Assembly: GCA_030248065.1 (NCBI GenBank)
Contig: JASAMV010002173.1
Span: 50,269-114,268, forward strand
Length of the DNA: 64,000 nucleotides
Direction: 5' to 3'
From: Rhynchonema sp. JSB1_4
Lineage: Eukaryota > Nematoda > Chromadorea > Monhysterida > Xyalidae
The notes beneath the pieces are model-generated. The model had not been told where the DNA came from. It saw only the letters and a list, made by a program, of their open reading frames with translations, and did no database searches. The translations under genes and the position numbers were made by a program. Position 1 is the stretch's first letter; each line of letters starts with the position of its first letter. Below are positions 50,712 to 63,600 of the stretch, one piece after another.

Positions 50712-52952
50712 ATGTCGCGCATATTTATGTATTTGGCTTTTTTGGCCGCTGTGCAATGCACATGTGACTATGAGAATAATGTGATAGCATGCAGCGGCTC
50801 TCTTGCCGGTGCTGACATTGTCGCAGCCCTGTCGCTAAACGCGCACCAGGCGAAGCAGTTGCTGTTGCTCGATGTCGACCTTTACCAGTGTGGATTATCC
50901 CCGATTCGCGTACAATTCCTTCAAATTTTCGTGTCTGATTCGGCCATTTGCACCTGCCTGTGTTCAGGAGGATACGTTTTTTCCAACTGCCCAGCGATTG
51001 CAGCATGCCCAGAGGTTGGTAAATGTTCTTAGACTATGTCACCCTTTAACTTTTGAGCGTGCAAAAAAGGTATTCCCCTTCCCGGTCACGTGTTTTTTCT
51101 CATTTTACCGGAAATGTAAGCGAAAATCGTTATGGCCCCCCGGTCAACAAATAAAACATTGCAGCCCTCTGACCATCCAACGGCACCCCTCACCGTCGTA
51201 ACAGAACAAACTTCATCACTTTCGCCCAGCACCCCGTCTAGTGAAACATCACCCTCGTTTGACATCTCAACGCCGCTCAATACCATCACTTCAACACGTG
51301 TTGAGAGCACAGCGTCGACTACGGGACTGTCTACAGCGACTACTACCATTACCTCCACCACCCCCACAACTGGAAACATCACCACCGCCGGAGCATCCAC
51401 ATCCAGTGTCATTCACAGCACCACCACTGAGACAACGTCCAAAGCTCAGACCACCACGGCCACACCTGAGACAACAACTACTGAGCCTCAGACCACCGCC
51501 ACCACACATGCGACAACAACTACTGAGCCTCAGACTACCAGCGCGACACCTGGCACAACACATACCGAGGGTGACACCAGCACGACCACGTCTGAGAGCA
51601 CTACAACAAGTGGTGTGCCGCTTGTATGGACTACAATTATCCTGACTTCTCTAAATGTATGCCCCTTTTTTTCTGTTCTTTCCTGTGAGGGGTGCCGGTG
51701 ATGGCTCAGGATCAAAGTTCATGTTCGTTAAGGTCCATAGTTCTGACCTTACACATTGTAACTTAATTTACCCACCTATAATATTGTCCAATCTCTTCAG
51801 ACAACCCCGAACACCACCTCTACGCCATCGACTGTGCCGGGTGTGGCCCCAACTGAAATCAAGTCTGCTCAGGTTAGACAGGGACTGGGGTTTTACACAG
51901 TGTAGACTCCATCCGGTTATCGTACTTATAGTCCAGCCACGAACTCATGAGACGACTTTTTTTGAAGTTGACTTGAGCAGATCCAATAATGTTCCGGCTC
52001 CACGTATATCGGAAATGAAAGAAAAGAGAAACGCATGTATTTTTTGAAAACACGCTCTCCACCTCGGTGCGTAAATTCTCTTTTGACTCCCAAAACATTT
52101 GCGTGTTGAACGATGTTGCTGTTCGCGTTCCCGCGCACCTGAGTCAATAAAAGGAGCCTAAAAGCGCTTTTTCAGTCATGCAGCGAGTGGGGCGAGTGGG
52201 CGCCGTGTTTCCCGGTCTCTACGGTCGACGGCCCGTGCACCATACGAAACGGCACACGGTGGCGATCGCGGTCAACCGCAAGTGCTGGGTGCCAACCACG
52301 TCAGATTGAAGCTTGCTCCATAGATTGTGGCCAGGTACAGTTTGGTCTATGATTGGCTATATTTCACTTTTTGCGTGACCCAGCGTAAAAGTGCAGTGGG
52401 ACAGGCCATTGCTTCTACAAAAGTTACGTATCATCGTACCACGCCTTTTTTCAGGCTTCCACCATGTTAGTCCCAAAGCCAGCAAGTAGCACGCCCGGTT
52501 CGACAAAGAAAAAGGTATGTATAATGTACATTGCACTACTACTTCTGCTTTTTTACCGGTTTTTCTCGACCTGCGTTCACAGCCGGGGCACTGTATACAT
52601 AAAAACGTCATTGCATTGCTCCAGTAGGCGAAACATCATAGGTCAGATGTATTCATATCTTATGTACCATATCTTTCAGCCTACCATTGTTGAAGTAACT
52701 GAAGGCTTGGACGACACCACCGGCCTTCTCGTCGCCGCACGCTACTTTCTCGTCGCATTGGGACTATTCCTCACCTCTGCCATCCCCTTCGGCTGCGCCA
52801 TTTACGCCTGCTTTCGCCAGCGCCGGCAGCAACGTGATGCACCTCCAACACCGCCTGCCCGTCGTCCGCAGATCATATGTATGGACAATTTAGGCTTGGA
52901 GAGTGGCAGGCCCGCTCTTAGCATTGAACGCCCGAGCACTTCGCAGGTGTAA
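50712..52952 (+). CDS. Maverick B membrane glycoprotein (signal peptide, LRR-NT-like, mucin stalk, TM)
   Basis: ATG at 50712 begins a signal peptide (FMYLAFLAAVQC). A Cys-rich cap follows (CTCDYENNVIACSGSL), then leucine-rich strands and a closing Cys set (CTCLCSGGYVFSNCPAI). The exon from about 51160 is a Thr-rich mucin-like stalk (TTTITSTTPTTGNITT, repeated TTTEPQTT units). After further short exons, the last exon (about 52680-52952) has one membrane helix (FLVALGLFLTSAIPFGCAIYA) and a basic/Pro-rich tail (RQRRQQRDAPPTPPARRP). Domain order equals that of the Maverick A gene at 10890-12220. A MITE fragment (51929-52135) lies in one intron. Exon borders are approximate. Its role, surface or entry-related or host signalling decoy, is unknown. 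Confidence 0.6.
51929..52135. mobile_element. Partial MITE related to 13048-13388
   Basis: Starts TAGTCCAGCCACGAACTCAT after TA and matches, in inverted orientation, about 200 bp of the right half of the MITE at 13048-13388 (shared AGATCCAATAATGTTCCGG-like and GTGCGTAAATTC blocks). Similarity ends at about 52135, so the second terminus is missing. It sits in an intron of the glycoprotein gene. Confidence 0.7.
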
Positions 52953-53875
52953 GAATTTACAGTTCAAGTGTGTGATTTTTCTGATACATTCCTGATTCAG
53001 TTTTTGATTTACCCCTGTTTTGCTATATGCATCTCACATGTTCCTAACCGGTAGTGGATTATGCAGCTGTTCAAGCATCTGTCACCCATTGTTATTATCA
53101 CATTTGAGATATCGTTTTTTCAGGCCCTCGAATTGTGGTTTTTCAACACAAAACATTGTCTGGTGTGCGCGTACTTCTACCCCATACCACTATTGTGTTT
53201 ATCACTTAAGTATCACATTGTATGCTCGGTAACAATAAAATTGTTCGCGTGACATGATCACTTGATTTGTCGCCGCCTTGAACAGTCAGGGTTTGCATGG
53301 CTTTGCATGGTTGATACTCTGAGAAGAAAATAAAGGCTTTCATTTTCTACGGGGCGGCGGCGGCGGCGCGAGCGCCGCTGGGTCACCGAAACGGGCTCCT
53401 CAAATTCAACTCACGCCAGAGTGATGACTACGTGTTAAGCATAGGGTACGAACCCCTCACTTCACTACTCAGGCTCCTCATGGATCAATGGTACCGAGAA
53501 CACATGCGCCATGGTGATAATTCTCTGGAATTCTTTACTCATTTAATGTTTGACAGTGATTCTGATGACTGTGATTCTGACTATTCATTGTGTGAATGAA
53601 ATTTTCTCCAACCGTTGCAGTGCCCAGGTTTCTATATCGCTTCACAAAGCCTCGACTTGGGGTACTACCCCAAGAAGGGTATCCACACACAATATGCATT
53701 GATCACACACACGTACATGGCACGTACCAGCGTCAGCTAACGCACTTCCTTGTTGACAAACATTCATGGGTACCAGAAATAATACATACATACTTATCAG
53801 TTGGGTACCATGCTGTGCCATGGTGACTGTATGTTGCACCATATATTGGCACATATGTTGGGTACCATAGGTACA
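52953..53875. other. No gene recognised; probable Maverick B right flank
   Basis: It contains an AATAAA signal (53330) and a short GGC-repeat, GC-rich patch (53352-53385), then several GGGTACC words from 53768 to 53870. No terminal inverted repeat could be paired with a left end near 26-30 kb. Confidence 0.35.
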
Positions 53876-54062
53876 TTATGTATGTATGTATGTATGTATG
53901 TATGTATGTATGTATGTATGTATGTATGTATGTATGTATGTATGTATGTATGTATGTATGCATGTATGTATGTATGTATGTATGTATGTATGTATGTATG
54001 TATGTATGTATGTATGTATGTATGTATGTATGTATGTATGTATGTATGTATGTATGTATGCA
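53876..54062. repeat. (TATG)n microsatellite
   Basis: About 185 bp of TATG/ATGT repeat, broken by a single CATG at about 53960. The long open frames across it in several phases (MYVC and YIHT repeats) are artefacts of the 4-bp unit. Confidence 0.98.
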
Positions 54063-54323
54063 CGCATGCATGCACTGCAGTGTTGGGTACCATGTTGGGG
54101 TACCGTAGGTAACATCAACCTGGGTGCTTTTAATATGTACCACCCACGGTGGTACCCTTCGCCTATACCCACGTGTATTGGACATAGTTTTTGGCCATAG
54201 GAACGAAAAAGCACCTCCATAGACGACGCATGTTGCATGGAATCGTGTGGTATATGAAGACTAACTGCCACGTCCCTAAGCCACGTCAGAGTCCCTACGG
54301 GACGGGACAAGACGGGACACGAC

Positions 54324-55074
54324 CAGGGTTGGATTAAAATTTTTTTTTATTATCGAACTTTTTTTAAAACTTTTTTGACATTTTAAATTTTTTTTAAGGT
54401 TTACTTTTTTTATTCCGGACCACAAAAATTTCGGTTCTCAACGTGAAAATTTTTGTAAGTATATTTGATTGCACTTGAGAATATAGGAATAGTTGACACC
54501 GACCAGTTGTGTTCACAAACGGGCAGTAGCGAGGTTACATTTTTTTTACAATGAGCCAGATAACGTGACAATTCGCGTTGGGGATAGCCTGTCCACCATA
54601 TGTACCAACATCTATAGATTGTAGTATAAAAAGTGAAGGGAAGGAGAAGTCACGGGCAAGGTAAATGATTGGCACATTTTTTAAGCAAAGTTACCTAAAA
54701 ACAACTGCATAACCCTCGGTGTTGGAACGATAATTTTGCACTTCAAGCAGATTTGGCTTCCTGGAACAACTGAATGCGCACATAATGACGGCTGCTTAGG
54801 TTGTTTAGTACAGCCACGGACTGTCTAGCGTTGTAATGACATTGTACCGATGCGAAATACAAGCGCCGCAGGCGATTTTTTGAGAAAAAACAAGCAGAAA
54901 CATGCATAAAATCATGCATTTTCACCACAAAAAGGGGGAAAATAAAAAAAAAGTTGTGAAATAATAAAAAAGTGAACTTACATTTCTAATTTTTAAAAAC
55001 CGAAAAAGTGGCGAACTTTTTTTAAAAAAAATTTTCTTTACAAAAAAATTTTTACTTTTTTTAACCCAACCCTG
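54324..55074. mobile_element. 751-bp hAT-type non-autonomous element
   Basis: Perfect 8-bp target duplication GACACGAC (54316-54323 and 55075-55082). The TIR CAGGGTTGG(A/G)TTAAAA occurs at both ends in inverted order. The inside is AT-rich without coding potential. The TIR and 8-bp TSD fit the hAT superfamily. Confidence 0.88.
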
Positions 55075-55329
55075 GACACGACTCTGTCGGGCTCGACACC
55101 TCCAGCTCTGTTATCAAGGAGCTATGCGCATCACAAACTATATAAACTATCACAAACATGACCAGACATAATCGGGTCACGACTTCAAAAATTACCAAAT
55201 CGCAAAGCGGTTCGCATGTTTACTAAGCAGTCTGCTAGCCAGCGCAACGTGTAGCGTGTGGCGTGCAAAGCAGTGTGTGTCTGCACGGTTGCATGGGTAT
55301 AAGCGCAACTTTGAGCCGCAGCCAGACCG

Positions 55330-55400
55330 CGTTCCCGTAGCTCAGTTGGTAGAGCAACTGGCTGTCCAGGCCTGGTGGCTGGGAGGTCGGAACATCGTAT
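55330..55400 (+). other. tRNA-like fragment (A-box only)
   Basis: GTTCCCGTAGCTCAGTTGGTAGAGCA resembles a tRNA acceptor strand, D-arm and A-box. No proper T-arm/B-box or 3' acceptor strand follows, so it is not a functional tRNA. It may be a decayed tRNA or SINE head. Confidence 0.4.
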
Positions 55401-55496
55401 TATTGGGTTGTTGCGCATGTATTCATTTCATTTCTGGCCATAACATTACAAGAAGGAACTATGCCCTCATGGCATAAAAGTACGATACCAAAAAAG

Positions 55497-55643
55497 TTTG
55501 GATTTCTTATTTCACCCTGTAGTCAAAAAGCAGCCTTTATTCAGCATATTGGAAACGCGTCATCCAAGTGCCCCGCCCCTGTGTTTCCAGTATGCTGAAT
55601 AAAGACTGCTTTTTTGGCTACAGTGTGAAAATTCGAAATCCAA
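55497..55643. repeat. Foldback repeat (about 60-bp arms)
   Basis: Arms 55497-55556 and 55583-55643 are inverted copies (core GCTGAATAAAG / CTTTATTCAGC), about 85 percent similar, with a 26-bp loop. It directly abuts the 137-bp tandem array. Confidence 0.8.
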
Positions 55644-55644
55644 A

Positions 55645-56405
55645 AAATTGAGGAGTTTGGCACATGTTACTCGCAGCTGCGTGCTTGTTGGCCGAGCGAG
55701 GGCAAAGAAAACTGAATAAATGTACAGGCTTCGCATACACTTGTTGATTGCCTGGTGTTAAGCAAGACTGACGAACTGCGACAAATTGAGGAGTTTGGCA
55801 CATGTTAGTCGCAGCTGCGTTTTTGTGGTCAAGCGAGCACAAAGAACTCTGAATAAATCTGGAGGGCTCGCATACACCTGTTGATTGCCTGGTGTTAAGC
55901 AAGACTGACGAACTGCGACAAATTGAGGAGTTTGGCACATGTTAGTCGCAGCTGCGTGTTTGTGGTCGAGCTAGCGCAAAGAACTCTGGGTAAATGTGGA
56001 GGGCTCGCATACACCTGTTGATTGCCTGGTGTTAAGCAAGACTGACGAACTGCGACAAATTGAGGAGTTTGGCACATGTTAGTCGCAGCTGCGTGTTTGT
56101 GGTCGAGCGAGAGCAAAGAACGCTGAATAAATGTGGAGGGCTTGCATAGACTTGTTGATTGCCTGGTATTAAGCGTGACTGAGGAACTGCGACAAATTAA
56201 GGCGTTTGGTACATGTTACTTGCAGCGGTGTTGTTGTGATCGAGCGAGAGCAAAGAACTCTGGATAAATGTGGAGGGCTCGCATACACTGTTGATTGCCT
56301 GGTGTTAACCGAGACTGACGAACTGCGACAAATTAAGGAGTTTGGCACATGTTACTTGGAGTTGTGTGCTGTGGTCGAGCTACGGCAAAGAATAAGTGGT
56401 TTTGC
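55645..56405. repeat. Six-unit tandem repeat, about 137 bp
   Basis: Units start at about 55645, 55783, 55920, 56057, 56194 and 56330, each beginning AAATT(G/A)AGGAGTTTGGCAC and holding a GACGAACTGCGAC block. The last is partial. Together with the adjoining foldback it could be one composite element. Confidence 0.9.
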
Positions 56406-56432
56406 AGGTCCAGGATAATCACAAATAAAATC

Positions 56433-56530
56433 AATTCAAAACAAAACCGGTCGGGATTCAAACCCCCAGTGGCACTGCATTTGATCACCAAGCCACAGCG
56501 ATGACTGTGTTGTGACCGGAGCTCGCTCGA
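56433..56530 (-). other. tRNA-like / SINE-head sequence
   Basis: On the minus strand a GTGGCTTGGTGA segment (A-box-like) is followed about 35 nt later by GGTTTGAATCCCG, a good B-box. No clear cloverleaf ends. A SINE head or decayed tRNA is possible. Confidence 0.35.
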
Positions 56531-56834
56531 AATCTGCTAGCTTGCTCAAAGTGGAGCGTTTCGCTACTTCAAAAGTTACGAAATGGAAAACCGTTTCGCA
56601 GGTTAGGGATTGGACCAGACGCTTGAACTTCAAATCGCATTGAATCGGTACAACAGTCATCTGCCAGGTTTCTGGCTCAAGGTTCACGCTCGTCAAAGGA
56701 GTGTGTTGTCTGTAATGCACATTGCGGAGCGCTTGTCTATGATGCCTGTGTAGTACAAGCAAACAATCAGGGAATGCTTGAGTTGACTTGCTCCATGCCC
56801 CGTATTGTCCTAAAGTAAAATGTTACGGAGTGCA

Positions 56835-57290
56835 GTAATGTTAGTCTGGTTCGTTCTGCTTTCGCAGACAGACCGAGGCGCCAGGGCTCGTCAGTGGGAT
56901 CGCCTCTGGCATTGCCTCTGAAAAGCTCCGCCAGCAGATCTTATTGCTGGGCTGTAACATCACTGCGTGCAAACTCATAAATATGGTTTCGTCACTTCTG
57001 TGCGTAGCGAGAGCAGGAACCACTACAAGCAGTGCACATGGTGAAGTAACAATGTTACTCAGTGCAGTAATGGTTGCCTGTTTCGCCCTGCTTTCGCAGA
57101 TTTTCGCAGACAGACACCGAAGCACCAGGGCTCGCCAGTGCGAACGCGAACGGCTCTGGCAAATTATTGCCTCCAGAAATCCCCACCAGCAGATTTTATT
57201 GCTGGGCTGTAACATCACTGCGTGCAAACTCATTAATAGTTTTCGCCACATCTGTGCATGACGAAGGCAAGAGCCACTACAAGCAGTGGG
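56835..57290. repeat. Two-copy tandem duplication (about 220 bp units)
   Basis: 56835-57055 and 57056-57290 share long blocks such as TTATTGCTGGGCTGTAACAT and CAGGGCTCG(C/T)CAGTG at an offset of about 225 bp, with several small indels. No coding function. The following 57291-57778 holds nothing recognised. Confidence 0.8.
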
Positions 57291-57778
57291 CACCCTTAAA
57301 AACCGAAGCGTGGGCACCCAAGTTTTCTCTGCCACAGGGTTTCTGCATGAACAGCACAAACAGCGAAAATGCTGAATGAATGCAATGTATTGCCTCTGTT
57401 TTTCTCCTCAACGGAACTTTATTGCCCGGTATTGCTCGGCTTTCGCAGCCACGTCCGAGGCCCTTGCCCTGGCAACCACCCTGCTTTACATGGGCGCACC
57501 GACAGCTCCGGGGGATTTCCGAAACATTTTTCTGGCCATGCGACGTTGAAACTACTGGGTTGGCAATGATTTAAGATTGGTTTCGTTGTTCGCGTTGGGT
57601 GTGCTATTGCCTGATAATCGAATGCACGTCCAAATTTAGCTCTGTTTTTCTTTATAACATACAAATTTGTTCAACCAAGTTAACTTAAAACACTTTATTT
57701 TTGAATAGATATCTCAGGCAACAGCACACCAACGCGAACACACACGCGCAGCTGCAATCGCTTATGCCCCGGCCCCCG

Positions 57779-58273
57779 CAGGGTTGGGCAAAAAACGTTT
57801 TTCTCAAAAATCCTTTTTTTTAAACGTTTAAAAAAACGTTTTTTTAAAACGCTCAGATGACCAAAATATGCCCTCAAAAAATTGGAAAACGCTCATGTTG
57901 GGGAGAAAACGTGGTTAAATGAAGTAATTCTATGTGTTCTGAGGCAAAATAAACGGGTTTCAACCCTTTTCTAGCGAGTTGTTCAGGTCCCATATCAGAC
58001 CCGCATCATGGGACCAACTTTGGCCGGGGTCATCACTGAAAGTCAAACTCCGTATATCGACGTATCTCGACAAAGTAAAAAGTAGTCGAAAATTTTTTGA
58101 AAAAAATAGACAAAAATTTGATTTTCCTTGATAATCAGGGTACTTTCCCTGAAAAATCAGGGAAAATTAAGGAAATTCAGGATTTAAAAAAAACGAAAAA
58201 CGACCCAGGCATTTTTTTTGAAAAAACCTCGTTTTTTTAAGAAAAAACGCCGTCGTTTTTTTGCCCAACCCTG
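57779..58273. mobile_element. 495-bp hAT-type non-autonomous element
   Basis: TIR CAGGGTTGGGCAAAAAACG at the left and its inverse (TTTTTTTGCCCAACCCTG) at the right. Flanking 8-mers GGCCCCCG and GTCCCCGG agree at 6 of 8 positions, so the TSD is decayed. No ORF. TIR relation to the element at 54324 suggests one family. Confidence 0.75.
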
Positions 58274-58289
58274 GTCCCCGGCCCTGGCA

Positions 58290-58830
58290 CTGTCGGTGTG
58301 CCCATGCAAATCAAGGCCGGGCGGGCGCGCCCTAACGTAGAGCAATCACTTCGTCCTCAAAGTGGCAGCATCATATCACAATGGCCTAGTGAGTCGCAAA
58401 AGACTGCGGCTCGTTTGCGGGACGATTTGTGGACTGGTGACAACATATTAACTCTATTATGCCTTGTATTATACATTCATTCTGGTGTACCACATGATAC
58501 CCTTGTGTTCCTCCACTTAACCTATTCTCTTTCTTTCTTTTTCCTCATAATTCAGTCGTCGAGTGTTGGTTTTCGGAGTTCGTTTGGAGTCGTTCCTTGG
58601 TTGTGTTGGGCGCGATTGCGCTGCCTTTGTGACTTTACTTACAAATAAAACCTAACGAGAAAGTCGGAACGCGGAAATCCAATTTGTGTATTGAATAATC
58701 GGAGATAATCCGGCCGTCAGGAGAATCTGTCGGTTCGTTTGGCGATTGATATCCCCATATTATTGGCATATTTGGAACGTCATTGGTGTTTTATGCTTAT
58801 GTGACCTGTTTACGAGCCCGCAGGACCACA
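58290..58830 (+). repeat. Probable 5' LTR (end part) of a Gypsy-type element
   Basis: The sequence ends in CA at 58829-58830, two bases before a primer-binding site. It holds an AATAAA signal at 58645. The left border is uncertain because a MITE ends at 58273. The 3' LTR is outside the window, so this cannot be confirmed. Confidence 0.45.
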
Positions 58831-58832
58831 TT

Positions 58833-58848
58833 TGGTGAGCCCGACGTG
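58833..58848 (+). other. Candidate primer-binding site
   Basis: TGGTGAGCCCGACGTG begins with TGG, complementary to a tRNA 3' CCA end, and is spaced two bases from the CA of the putative LTR. The identity of the primer tRNA cannot be told. Confidence 0.5.
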
Positions 58849-60666
58849 ATTTGTTGGGCTTGCCATCGCGACCTTCGACCGAAAAGGAGCAGATTTTGTA
58901 GAGTTTGGGGGCTATTTTGGGGATTTTTGCATATTTCATCAACTTAAAACTTGTTTTTCTTATGAGATTTCGACCGTCCGAGGTGAGCCAACCGAAGCAA
59001 CGAACACCGCGACAACCGCGACAACCGCGACAGCGTCTGCGGCAACTGCTACGACCGTCAACTTCAACCGCAGCAACGCCAGCTCTAACAGCTGGCCCTG
59101 TGTGAGGCACAAAAGGACCGAAACCGCCGCAGGTCTAGGTCGCGTGCAGTGTAAGGGGAGCTGTTAGAGTGCTGGTTCCTTCGACGTCTTCAAATCAGCC
59201 CAACAAATCATCGCTTCACCAGCCAACGCGTCGAAAAACGATAAACATCGCATCAAACGTCCGTCTGGGCCGAAAAGTGACGATTGTCTGGGGGTCGAGT
59301 TTGCAGAGTTGCATCGTGTTCCCGGTGGTCTGTTGACCAGTTTTCGACAGAACTCTGCCCATTTTTCCAAGGCAGACCCCTGTCCATTTTTTTCGCGGAT
59401 TTTTCGACATTTTTGGCCGACGAAGTGCGAAAGTGGAGTGAAAAGTGATTTTTGACGATTTTTGGAGTTGATTGTTTTTGTGTATTGTGAATCGAACGAG
59501 AGTGGATTTGGGCATCAACACAACGGATGGACACTGCTGCAACCGACGGCGACACGATATTGGCACTTTTTAAACATCAGCTGATCTAATTGTTGTGAGA
59601 CCGTTTTTCTGACGATTTTTGGATATTTTGTGACCTTCAACGCGTCCATTCTTTTCGGCATCAACAGTTATCTTCTTCAATTCAATTCCGCATCGTAGCT
59701 GACAACCAATACTGCTCATAAAACACGACTTCAGTGCCGATCAACGTGATTTGATGTAAAATAAAAATTGTTTTTTGTTCGTTGGGATAGAATTTACCCG
59801 TGCTCGATAATTTTTTGATTTTTGTTTTGTCTCGTGTAAAGTGGTCTGACGACTTGGACGGACAAGTGACACATCAAAAGAACCAGCGCCCTACAATCTG
59901 GTACACGACTCGACGCGCAACGTGCAACATCGACTGATTTCGACCTCGTTCTGAATTTCGACAAAAGTCGACTTTTCATTTCCGTCTTTTTGACCTGATC
60001 TACTGGTTCCTGTGCTTGTGTTGCTTTGTCGATTGTAGATCTTCAGTTTCTAATTCTTCTGAGTGCATTTGCAAAAGGGACGAAACGATTTGGACGATTT
60101 TCGAGAAAAATTGACATTTTTCGGAATTTCTTGGATTTCACTTTCTTTTAATTAACATCAACGTCAACCGTCATTTCGTTTGTGGTGAGCATCGTTCTTC
60201 TCAACGTCTGCCATCTATTCAACGGTATTTCAGCGTGAATAAAGGCGGTTCGAGTGAAATAAAAATTGTTGAGTGTCAAAAAGTGCCATTTTGCGTCATT
60301 TTTCGAGGTTTGAAGCTTCTGATCGGTTTGTGTTGCACTGTAATCGCCTGATATTGTGCTCAAAAGTTGGAGTGACCGACAACAACTGCAACGATACCTG
60401 ATTCGCCGAACAAAAGTCTGTATCAACCTGTCCACGACTTCTGCAAAAATCCTGAAAAATGCGATTTTGACGATATTTTGTGATTTTTCGTTTCGCGAAT
60501 TTCGACCAACTTTCGTGGCCGAGTCATCAAATCAGCTTGTGTGAGGCAGCCTAGACTTGTGTGTTGTACGTTTTGATCAAAAACGGAGCAACTGGAACGA
60601 TATTCAGCGAGAAATTATTTTTTGAAATTTGTTTTCTCTTAATTTTCATTCAACACTGTTATCGTC
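58849..60666 (+). other. Long leader of the second Gypsy-type element
   Basis: About 1.8 kb without convincing ORFs, rich in CGATTTTT and TTTTTCGA words. Such a long 5' leader is unusual but is matched by the long non-coding region before gag in the element at 15.5-24.2 kb. Confidence 0.5.
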
Positions 60667-63600
60667 ATGGCATCGAGTTCTAACGCAAATAATGATGTCA
60701 ACACACAGCAACGTGAACCGTGTGCTTACTGCCAGTCCACATAGCATCGAAACCAGGATTGCCCGTCCATAAACAGGGGTCTACGGCAGATTGCGGCGAA
60801 CATCATGAATGGTCTGTCACCTTTTGGTCGTCTACAGCGAACATCAACCAACACAGCTTCGACTTCAAATGTGCAACGAGGTGGAGTTAGTAGTGGAAGT
60901 TCTGGTGTTGCGGCTATTACGAGATCGACACGTCAGCATCCACGGTTGGACGAGAATCGGCAAGAAATTCAGGCCGCGGCACAACAAAATTCGAATGTCG
61001 CTCGTGTGCAGAACCAACTCGACACGTATGATCAACATCCGGCTCATGGTGCATTGAGACCGTCAACGTCAACACCTCACCCGCCACATATTACGATTAA
61101 TGGGCAACAGCAAACATCACCAATCCAGCCTTCCGCTCATTTGTCAACGTCGGCTATGAGTGTTGAACGTTCGAATGTTGCCTTGGTGAGTCAGGGACAA
61201 CATGTACCCGTCGTTATGCGTCATTCAGACAGCAACAGCGAACGTGAGTTGAGTGGTGAGCCCGTTTTGACCATGGCAGTTCCGAACTTGGACGCTGATG
61301 AGGCGCGATCTCGAGGTGAACGTGTGCCACACATGATTATGCGTCCACTACCAAACGGCTACATCAGCTTGAACGTCGTCGAATGGCATCAGCGTAATCC
61401 TGTGACTGTGAACAGACTTCAGTACTTCTTGCTTACCAGTCCGAACTATATGTGACATGAACTTCGACGACATGACAGCTTGGATTGGGCACAAATTCGA
61501 CATTTTGAGATTTTTCGGTGAGGACTTGGGTTTGCAGAACATCGACGAAGTTACCATCAAGTTATTGCGAATAGTGCAAGGTTATCAGCAGTCAGATGCT
61601 CAACGCCCAATTGAACCGGCACCGCCGTTGAATGCAGCCCACAGCAACAACAATCAACAACCGATTGAGACGCTAGATTCGGATGACGACCATGATTCAC
61701 AACCCGCTGCAGTTTCAACGCAAAACAATAACCGTAACTTGAGTGTCGCGCAGCAACGTCAATCCACCGGTACTGCTTTAACCTTGGTGCATCAACCGTC
61801 CAGGGCTGTTACTCTATCAAACAACGACGAACATTTGCATCAACCTGGCGCCAACTATGTGATGATTCCAGTTCCGGGTTTGAACACTGATGAAGCTCGT
61901 GCCAATGGCCAGAGTGTACCGCACATTGCGATTCGACCATTGAGAAGTGGCTTTGTCAGCTTGGATGTTGTTGAATGGTATCAGACTGATCCAGTTATGG
62001 TTCGCAAAATGCAATGTCAACTTGCCCGTGCGTACACCGATCGTGACTTCGACGATATGGGCGATTGGGTTGCTCATCAAAACGACGTACTCAAGTTTTT
62101 CGCTGAAATGGGGCTTCGCAATTCCAGACAGGCGCAAGGTGTGTTCTTGGAAGCGCTCGATCGTCTTGATGTTTCACGGACTGATCCCCCACTACATGCA
62201 ATCGAGCCACCGCCCACGGCAACCTATAACATTGCTGACACGAATAACACGGCTAATGTTAATGATGAACTTGTTGGTGCACAGCAGCGAATCAACGTGC
62301 AAAAACAGCCACAGAAAATCCAGATGAACGACAGAACAATAGGCGTGCGGTAGTGCAATTCCACCAACCACAGTCGGATACACGTCTGATGAACGAGACA
62401 CCTGTGATGAATGTCAACAATCGGCCAAGTGAGCAACAGCGTCGTGCACCACCAGCCGCTCAATATGGTGCTTCCTCGCAAGCCAGTTGCACTCAGAGCT
62501 TGCGTCAAACCGGTGATCAACGACCGACAGCTCCAGCGCTGCAGGTACAAACTTCTATCCCGCGTGTGCAACAGCAAGGACTACGTATGCCTGATAGTAC
62601 ACCTGGTGTGTATTGGCTGTTACCGGACAACAGCATTTGTAATTGTGACGTATGTGGTGGACGACACGGACATCCACAAGTGTTCCATACCGACGACCGT
62701 ACTAATGCCGTACCTATGCAAGGCGAATCGACTGATCGGAATATCAGCGATTATCGTACATCTTCTACCAACCAACAGTCACGGCAAACTGCGCCTGGTT
62801 CACCGAATCATATTCGTTCAACGCCACGTAGTCCGCGTCTATCTCAAAGACCCGTGCGTCAGAATTCGAATTCGCAACAACTGTGTGACGCTCGTGATGT
62901 GCTTGGTGATGACAGCGATCACTTCGATCCAGCTGATGGCGATCCAGATGAAACGTACCAAACCTTCATTGAGACATCGGCAAAGACAAACTGGTCATTG
63001 ACTGTGGACCGACGAAATAAACTGAACAAAATGATCGCGACATACAAGAAGAACGGTTCCATTCAAATGTACACCGGTGCAGGATCAGAGCATCACTTCA
63101 CTGCATTTGAACGCGAAGTTCGTGAATTGTGTGGAAATGTCGGTGCCAACACAAATGAAGAAGCTGTGTTCGTATTGTATGTTTTATTGGGAAACGAACC
63201 GAAAGTGCTATGGAATGCCTTGGGTTCCAGCCGATTTCATTATCGAAAGGCGATTCGTGAACTTGGACGATCATATGGTGCTGATACACATGCGTACACC
63301 GCTGATCTTCAAATGTCCAAACTTGAATGGGTGCCCTCGAAAGATACGATCGATACCTATCTACAACGTGTCAACTCATTTACGGCCAAACTGTTTCCGC
63401 GTGCGCTAAGGCACATCAGTTCGCTGAGAACGCCGCAATGATGTTTCGACAAGCACTAGCGGAATTGTTCAAGTCGCATTTGGCTATTAGTCGTGTCGAT
63501 ACTCACAGCATCACTGAGATGCTATCGTGTTTGCGTGTGTACATCATGGCGAAAGAAAGCATCGGTATGACTTGGACCACTGAAAATCTGAATCCTTTGA

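Noticed and set aside
53876..54062. Long ORFs on both strands with MYVC and YIHT repeats
   Set aside because: They are translations of the TATG microsatellite in different phases.
55330..55400. Functional tRNA gene
   Set aside because: It has an A-box-like D-arm but lacks a T-arm/B-box and a matching 3' acceptor strand.
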